NCBI GenBank assembly: GCA_011192055.1
Contig: DUES01000121.1
Span: 1-10,038, forward strand
Source of the DNA: Dehalococcoidia bacterium
GTDB taxonomy: Bacteria; Chloroflexota; Dehalococcoidia; Dehalococcoidales; Fen-1064
Direction: 5' to 3'
DNA: 10,038 nucleotides
Shown here piece after piece: positions 6,589 through 10,038 of the stretch. Each line of letters opens with the position of its first letter. Positions within the stretch are counted from its first letter, which is position 1. The translations under genes and the position numbers were made by a program. The notes under the pieces are model-generated. The model saw only the letters and a program-made list of their open reading frames with translations, was not told where the DNA came from and searched no databases.

Positions 6589-6622
6589 AAGTGGGGTGCG
6601 GGGGATTCCTCGCACCCCACTT
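6589..6622 (+). terminator. Rho-independent-type terminator of the transporter unit
   Basis: AAGTGGGGTGCG (6589-6600) and CGCACCCCACTT (6611-6622) form a perfect 12-bp GC-rich stem with a 10-nt loop that can pair partly further. It starts 27 nt after the lipoprotein stop codon. The following bases (CTATTCATGATATTTC) are T-rich without a pure T-run, so termination strength is uncertain, but position and stem are convincing. Confidence 0.78.
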
Positions 6623-6641
6623 CTATTCATGATATTTCAAT

Positions 6642-6655
6642 TATACAATTGTATA
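6642..6655. repeat. 14-bp AT-rich palindrome in the intergenic region
   Basis: TATACAATTGTATA is fully self-complementary and lies 19 nt after the terminator stem. It falls in the 288-nt spacer before the GNAT gene, about 160 nt upstream of that gene's promoter, which is far for a classical operator. The rest of this spacer (6656-6813) is AT-rich, and I see no gene in it. Confidence 0.4.
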
Positions 6656-6813
6656 TTCGCTATTCAGCTCCCATTTATCCTTTTGCCGTAATCCTTCCAT
6701 CATATCTTTATAACGGTTAACTGAACGCAGTCACCAGCGTTTTCAGAATACTGTTACTAACTTCACTGGTATTTAAACAGACCTGCTCTCCTTCTTAATA
6801 CTCGCTTAATCGT

Positions 6814-6842
6814 TTTACTGTTATCCGGTTTACAATTATACT
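6814..6842 (+). promoter_or_regulatory. Promoter of the GNAT gene, placed for a leaderless mRNA
   Basis: TTTACT (6814-6819, 4 of 6 to the -35 consensus), a 17-nt spacer and TATACT (6837-6842, 5 of 6 to the -10) lie directly before the gene. Transcription would start about 7 nt after the -10, at or one base before the A of the ATG at 6850. No real Shine-Dalgarno sequence is present (AAAGAAC only), which agrees with a leaderless message. Confidence 0.5.
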
Positions 6843-6849
6843 AAAGAAC

Positions 6850-7401
6850 ATGAATAACAGGCCCTGTGTTACCCTGTCTCCACTGGAAGATGAACATATC
6901 TTTCACTATATGTCACTGTCGTCCGATCCTGAATTGATTGACACAATGGGATGGAGACCATTCCTGCCGGATGAAAAAGAAAGGTTCCTTCAGTTTACGC
7001 AGGTAGTAAGTGCGCCGGGTCTGAATAAGATCAGGGCCGTTGTGTTCAGTATTATCAGCCCGGATGGACAGGCTATCGGTTACACCTCTATCAAAGGAAT
7101 TGACGATACTGAAGGCCGGGCGGAGGTCGGGATTGCCATCATGGATAAAGAGTACCGTGGACACGGCTACGGTACGACAGCATTAAGACAAGCGGTGAAT
7201 TACGCTTTCGGTGAGATTGACCTTGTCCGTATTATGTTAACTGTCTTCCCTTCAAACCGCCGGGCTGTTCGAGCCTATGAAAAGATAGGCTTTCGTAAGA
7301 CGGAGGTACTTAAGGATTCTTGGCTGCTTCCCGACGGACAATACGCTGATATGTGGTTGATGGAACTGTCATGTGACTGGTTGACTGCCGTCAGTTCGTG
7401 A
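6850..7401 (+). CDS. GNAT family N-acetyltransferase
   Basis: This 183-residue protein has the acetyl-CoA-binding signature of the GCN5-related fold, cytoplasmic enzymes that move an acetyl group to an amine. Motif A is GRAEVGIAIMDKEYRGHGYG, with R-G-H-G-Y-G at residues 103-108 holding the CoA pyrophosphate, and TTALRQAVNYAF as the following helix. Motif B is LTVFPSNRRAVRAYEKIGF, where the 'N..A...YEK.GF' part is characteristic. The N-terminus (VTLSPLEDEHIFHYMSLSSD) resembles the RimJ/RimL-like subgroup acting on protein N-termini or small amines, but the substrate cannot be fixed. The start is the first ATG after the promoter at 6814-6842, with no ribosome binding site. It is a single-gene unit between the transporter terminator and a convergent cluster. 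A hairpin follows directly at its stop. Confidence 0.92.
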   Translation: MNNRPCVTLSPLEDEHIFHYMSLSSDPELIDTMGWRPFLPDEKERFLQFTQVVSAPGLNKIRAVVFSIISPDGQAIGYTSIKGIDDTEGRAEVGIAIMDKEYRGHGYGTTALRQAVNYAFGEIDLVRIMLTVFPSNRRAVRAYEKIGFRKTEVLKDSWLLPDGQYADMWLMELSCDWLTAVSS

Positions 7402-7402
7402 G

Positions 7403-7424
7403 TGATGATAAACCGAAATCATCA
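7403..7424 (+). terminator. Weak hairpin directly after the GNAT gene
   Basis: TGATGAT (7403-7409) and ATCATCA (7418-7424) form a 7-bp stem with an 8-nt loop, starting one base after the GNAT stop codon. It is AT-rich and lacks a T-run, so it may be a weak 3' end or chance. Confidence 0.3.
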
Positions 7425-7520
7425 ACTGGTAGTGCAATCGCGCGTGGCTGGGACATGAAAACCCGGAAAAAGTTAATATAGATAGCAAAGTTATTCTACA
7501 GAGGAATTTAAGGGTCATCG

Positions 7521-7533
7521 TGGCACCGTGCCA
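7521..7533. repeat. 13-nt odd palindrome
   Basis: TGGCACCGTGCCA is symmetric around a central C (six bases each side). It overlaps the GTG of the small ORF at 7528. As a hairpin it would have a 4-bp stem at most after allowing a loop, so a protein-binding site or chance is likelier. Confidence 0.3.
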
Positions 7534-7668
7534 ATAATTATTGAAGAAGCCACCATGTTAAAGGATAAATACGGTGAATGTGCAGCTGATTCTCTGAGTT
7601 ATACAGGTATTGAAGCAACTGAAGAGTGGAGTGAACAGCATAGAGCAGATGACATTCTCCCTCTTTGA
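7528..7668 (+). CDS. Unrecognised small protein (46 codons) or gene remnant
   Basis: An open frame runs from a stop at 7483-7485 to TGA at 7666-7668. A GTG at 7528 gives 46 residues and an ATG at 7555 gives 37. The residues (VPIIIEEATMLKDKYGECAA, then DSLSYTGIEATEEWSEQHRA and DDILPL) are acidic and look like real protein rather than a random frame. The open part upstream of the GTG (EEFKGHRGT) also reads well, so this may be the tail of a degraded longer gene. No family is recognised and no good ribosome binding site is present (AAGGG 13 nt before the GTG). It lies between the convergent GNAT and alpha/beta hydrolase genes. The remaining bases of this gap (7425-7482 and 7669-7691) hold nothing I can name. 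Confidence 0.35.
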   Translation: MPIIIEEATMLKDKYGECAADSLSYTGIEATEEWSEQHRADDILPL

Positions 7669-7691
7669 AGTCCGGCACACTGTTTAGATAC

Positions 7692-8552
7692 TCATGCAAC
7701 CAGAATGCTTAAAACCTCTTCTATATAGTTGTGAGCCAGGGAAAGATGGCCCTCATCCGGGAGAAACCTGGCCCGACAATCCGGGACAGCATTGGCTACA
7801 TATTGGCCTACAGATACGGGGACCTGGGTATCCAGTTCCCCGTGCCACAGGTGCAGTTGCATAGAAATATCCTGCAGCTGGTATCCCCATGGTTGATTGT
7901 AGAGTACTGCATCTCTGAATGCACCACCAGTCCCCGACCGAAACGCCTCCAGCATACTATATATGAACGTTTGCACTACCTCAGTTTGCTCCAACAGCAA
8001 CTTGTCCGGATGAGCCACTGTGTCTTTCATTTGTGATAAAAAGCGATCGGGATTGCGGCGAAAGCCTATAGACATCAGCATTAAAAGTAATTTCCTCATC
8101 AAGGCGGACTTGCCGGAGAGCAGCATGGCTGTTCCCTCCCTGGCTCCCGGTGCCTCGGAGGGACCCATGCCGCATACTATGGCAGTTGCGGTCAGGCGGT
8201 CAGGAATCCTATAGGCACACGCCAGTGCATACGGTCCGCCCCCCGAAATCCCCAGTACGGAAAATCGGTCTATTTTCAGGGCGTCAGCAAGCTCGATTAC
8301 ATCATCCGGCCAATCCAGGATATTTCGACCACGTTTGAATTCGGAGAGACCATAACCCGGACGATCAGCCGCGATAATACGGGCATTGAGTCGTTCGGCG
8401 GTCCCGTCAGTATCAAAGAGCGGCCAGTCAATTCGTGAACTAGGGAAACCGTGAAAGTAAAAGACCGGTTTGCCCGAAGGTGCACCGTATTCAGCATATC
8501 CCAGTGACCTTCCGTCTTTCAGCTTGATTGTCCGGCTGGTCTTATCTGCCAC
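7692..8552 (-). CDS. Alpha/beta hydrolase
   Basis: This is a cytoplasmic hydrolase of the alpha/beta fold (286 residues from the chosen start). In order it has the family N-terminus IKLKDGRSLGYAEYG, the oxyanion segment FYFHGFPSSR (about residues 31-40), the strand IIAADRPGYGLSE and the nucleophile elbow LGISGGG (Ser about 103). The acid is in LWHGELDTQVPV (Asp about 241) and the catalytic His in PDEGHLSLAH (about 269). All three catalytic residues are present, so it should be active as an esterase, lipase or similar; the substrate is unknown. I chose the GTG at 8552 because it has AGGGGG 9 nt upstream and gives the usual short N-terminus. A GTG at 8579 adds nine basic residues but lacks a ribosome binding site. 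It is the last gene of a minus-strand cluster, 59 nt after the membrane-protein stop. No clear terminator is seen after it. Confidence 0.9.
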   Translation of the reverse strand: MADKTSRTIKLKDGRSLGYAEYGAPSGKPVFYFHGFPSSRIDWPLFDTDGTAERLNARIIAADRPGYGLSEFKRGRNILDWPDDVIELADALKIDRFSVLGISGGGPYALACAYRIPDRLTATAIVCGMGPSEAPGAREGTAMLLSGKSALMRKLLLMLMSIGFRRNPDRFLSQMKDTVAHPDKLLLEQTEVVQTFIYSMLEAFRSGTGGAFRDAVLYNQPWGYQLQDISMQLHLWHGELDTQVPVSVGQYVANAVPDCRARFLPDEGHLSLAHNYIEEVLSILVA

Positions 8553-8611
8553 GGTCTTCTTCCCCCTATGTTTTTTCACTCTATTAGCTGGCCGCCGCTA
8601 ACTAATCATTC

Positions 8612-9001
8612 TCAACCGGAGGTGAATGCTACTATGAAACATAATAAAGCTAAAGTCAATGATACAGGTGTCATGATACGCTTCTCCAATTTGCTGCGCG
8701 ATATGAAATTACTGATTGTATTCAGTCCTAAGAAAGCGGTGAATATCCAGGTTATATATGTGACTGCCGTTAAATTATCAATAACTGAGATTGCTTCAGC
8801 TTTCTCCAGTACAATAATCGATACAAATATATAAACCACCGCCGAGAACAGACTGGCAATGCGAAAACCGGGAGGGAGTATTCTGTATTTCCCTCCCCAT
8901 GCAGCTTTCCCAAATGGTAACCCAAGAGCTAACAACATTTGAAAACATATCAGCCCGAAAAATATTGTTACGGCAGCCCAGGCAGCTATTTGAGCAATCA
9001 T
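8612..9001 (-). CDS. Small four-helix integral membrane protein
   Basis: This 129-residue protein is almost entirely membrane-embedded. Helices lie at about 5-26 (AAWAAVTIFFGLICFQMLLA), 46-64 (ASLFSAVVYIFVSIIVL), 74-94 (AVTYITWIFTAFLGLNTISN) and 106-127 (PVSLTLALLCFIVAF). A conserved-looking loop LPFGKAAWGGKYRILPPGFR follows the first helix, and a second loop SRSKLEKRIM lies before the last. I know similar small proteins of about 130-150 residues with 'G.pwG.aAWGG..r.LP...R.AS' as uncharacterised membrane proteins; no function is established. The ATG at 9001 overlaps the TGA of the upstream SRPBCC gene (ATGA), which points to coupled translation. A TTG at 9016 is a less likely start. Confidence 0.85.
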   Translation of the reverse strand: MIAQIAAWAAVTIFFGLICFQMLLALGLPFGKAAWGGKYRILPPGFRIASLFSAVVYIFVSIIVLEKAEAISVIDNLTAVTYITWIFTAFLGLNTISNFISRSKLEKRIMTPVSLTLALLCFIVAFTSG

Positions 9002-9765
9002 AGCATCATAATACAATATATATTATATTTTATACCGTTATCTCCGCCGCCGTTATATTTTATATGCCTCTCCGCCCTTTTCTTGATGCCTTTCAGCATC
9101 TGTATGTCCATTACCTGCGAGATTACACCGAACATACCGTAGAAAAACGTATTAGTCTTGCTTTGGTTCCAGTCGTTGCGCGAGTGGCTTATCAGACGTG
9201 TAGTCCCCTTGGCAGCTTCTTCAAGGAAGAATACCCAGCTTGAGTCCTGGTATTTGTCAGGTAAAGGCTGAGTGTTATCGACGGTTTCCTGCGTCTGGAG
9301 ATTGACTCTGAGTTGAAGCACAAACGCCCGGCCAGGTTCAATAGCGGCTACTATATAAGGAGCCCCCCTGGGACTCAACGTAACCCTGTCACCGACTACT
9401 GTACCCTGAAACTCGGGAACGATATCATCGGCGGTATGAATCTTGCTTCCAACGATATTTTCTAATAATTCAAAGCTGTAGAATCCGCCCTTGTTCTGGC
9501 CAAGCTGCACTATCCACGGCCACACATTGGAAGGTGCAGCGTTGATAGTGATGGCGTGGTCATACCAGCCTTTCACATCCTTAATCAGCTCATCGCCCGG
9601 AAACTCTCTCTGTAACTCCTCATCGGTGGTCCCCCACTTCTGGTATCTGGACCTGAGAAAAGGCAGTATGAAGAGGATAAACATAAACGACGCCCCACAA
9701 ATTGCCTCCCGGATGTTATTGAGTTTCTTTCCTGCTGCTTTTAATACTATTTGCCTCCTCCCCAA
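8998..9765 (-). CDS. SRPBCC family protein with N-terminal membrane anchor
   Basis: This protein of up to 255 residues carries a START/polyketide-cyclase-like (SRPBCC) domain, a deep hydrophobic pocket that binds lipids or other small ligands. A basic N-terminus is followed by a helix at about 23-37 (GASFMFILFILPFLR). Next come the subfamily hallmark WGTTDEELQREFPGDELI and then AITINAAPSNVWPWIVQLGQ, the first strand and helix of the SRPBCC fold. GGFYSFELLENIVG, ADDIVPEFQ, VGDRVTLSPRG and VAAIEPGRAFVLQLR follow. A C-terminal SSWVFFLEEAAKGTTRLISH strand pair completes the fold. No enzymatic residues are assignable. The start is unresolved: the TTG at 9765 is the first usable codon but has no ribosome binding site, while a perfect AGGAGG at 9760-9755 is followed by CAA ATA GTA TTA with no normal start until the ATG at 9684. 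It overlaps the membrane-protein gene by 4 nt. Confidence 0.88.
   Translation of the reverse strand: MGRRQIVLKAAGKKLNNIREAICGASFMFILFILPFLRSRYQKWGTTDEELQREFPGDELIKDVKGWYDHAITINAAPSNVWPWIVQLGQNKGGFYSFELLENIVGSKIHTADDIVPEFQGTVVGDRVTLSPRGAPYIVAAIEPGRAFVLQLRVNLQTQETVDNTQPLPDKYQDSSWVFFLEEAAKGTTRLISHSRNDWNQSKTNTFFYGMFGVISQVMDIQMLKGIKKRAERHIKYNGGGDNGIKYNIYCIMML
9755..9760 (-). promoter_or_regulatory. Strong ribosome binding site without a normal start codon after it
   Basis: AGGAGG, the full Shine-Dalgarno consensus, stands inside the annotated beginning of the SRPBCC frame. In the 5-12 nt where a start codon is expected, the in-frame codons are ATA, GTA and TTA. It may mark an ATA start, a lost ATG, or simply the codons of two arginines. 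Confidence 0.4.
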
Positions 9766-9785
9766 ATTGGTCTATTGCAGTTTGT

Positions 9786-10038
9786 CTACAGAGTGATTAC
9801 TACATTTCCCTTCTTGCGTCCCGTTTCGACATACCTGTGAGCCTCAACAATTTGTTCCAGCGGATAGCTTCTATCAATGACCGGCTTTAGCTTCCCCGCC
9901 TCAATAAGCTCTTTGAGGAAAACCAAATCTTCAGTCTTTTCGCCTGATGGTGGTTGCCCGAATATTGCTTTCATACTATCTGTCATTGAAGTCCATAACG
10001 TTTGAAGCATAAAAACCAGCGCAGGTTCAGTTGTAAGA
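9786..10038 (-). CDS. Zinc-type alcohol dehydrogenase / quinone oxidoreductase, C-terminal end (cut by window edge)
   Basis: The frame is open from the right edge of the window to TAG at 9786-9788 (83 codons seen). The end [20 protein letters not shown], then [19 protein letters not shown] is the characteristic tail of medium-chain NAD(P)H-dependent alcohol dehydrogenases and quinone oxidoreductases. Its last part folds back into the catalytic domain ('..G.l.pvid..ypl.e..eAhryvesgr..GKvVI'). The preceding [20 protein letters not shown] is contiguous, so the ATG at 10010 is internal and not the start. The zinc and Rossmann motifs are beyond the window, so zinc dependence cannot be judged. The gene ends 20 nt before the SRPBCC frame, which suggests it heads the same transcript. 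Confidence 0.88.
   Translation of the reverse strand, partial: LTTEPALVFMLQTLWTSMTDSMKAIFGQPPSGEKTEDLVFLKELIEAGKLKPVIDRSYPLEQIVEAHRYVETGRKKGNVVITL

Noticed and set aside
6642..6655. Palindrome as a second terminator
   Set aside because: The AT-only-rich 14-bp palindrome would fold with a tiny loop and has no T-run; the GC-rich stem at 6589-6622 already serves that role.
8568..8834. 88-codon plus-strand frame
   Set aside because: Antisense to the four-helix membrane protein gene, which has a strong hydrophobic pattern and an ATGA overlap with its neighbour.

Overview
No recognised phage, CRISPR, IS or tRNA/rRNA features were found. The window reads as an ordinary bacterial chromosomal segment of medium GC. 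The protein types (YtcJ-like amidohydrolase, oligopeptide-type ABC permeases with a long family-5 lipoprotein, an HG/GxSGGG alpha/beta hydrolase, a 'WGTTDEE' SRPBCC protein) and the Gram-positive-style lipobox would suit a Chloroflexota (Dehalococcoidia-like) genome from sediment or groundwater. That assignment is an inference from protein style only; no marker gene is present.

Left part (1-2173, minus strand). The window opens inside a PAS-domain sensor gene (start at 160, rest outside the window). It is preceded by a stop-interrupted open stretch in the same frame and a plausible sigma70-type promoter at 391-419. Then comes a complete 536-residue amidohydrolase-3 (YtcJ/NfdA-like) gene at 530-2140, with a strong ribosome binding site.

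Centre (2174-6622, plus strand). A frame-broken HNH-nuclease remnant (2195-2465) lies between the amidohydrolase and a transporter unit. The unit starts at a very good promoter (TTGACA-N17-TATATT, 2519-2547) whose -35 is flanked by an 8-bp inverted repeat. It has a leader of about 190 nt, then two oligopeptide/dipeptide-type ABC permeases (dppB-like 2742-3704, dppC-like 3718-4680) and a 583-residue substrate-binding lipoprotein (4810-6561). It closes with a 12-bp perfect-stem hairpin (6589-6622). No ABC ATPase gene is present, so the importer must borrow ATPases encoded elsewhere. The adjacent divergent amidohydrolase could process an imported amide, but that is only a neighbourhood argument.

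Right part. A GNAT acetyltransferase (6850-7401, plus) sits behind a promoter placed so that its mRNA would be nearly leaderless. After a gene-poor stretch holding one unrecognised small ORF (7528-7668), a minus-strand cluster runs from the right edge leftwards: the 3' end of a zinc-type alcohol dehydrogenase/quinone oxidoreductase (9786-10038), an SRPBCC protein (8998-9765, start codon unresolved), a four-helix membrane protein (8612-9001, ATGA overlap with the SRPBCC gene) and an alpha/beta hydrolase (7692-8552). Their spacing suggests one transcript.

I see no convincing new biological system. The points most worth a second look are the operator-like promoter and leader of the transporter unit, the broken HNH gene, the stop-interrupted PAS upstream region, the leaderless GNAT gene and the missing start codon behind the strong ribosome binding site of the SRPBCC gene.
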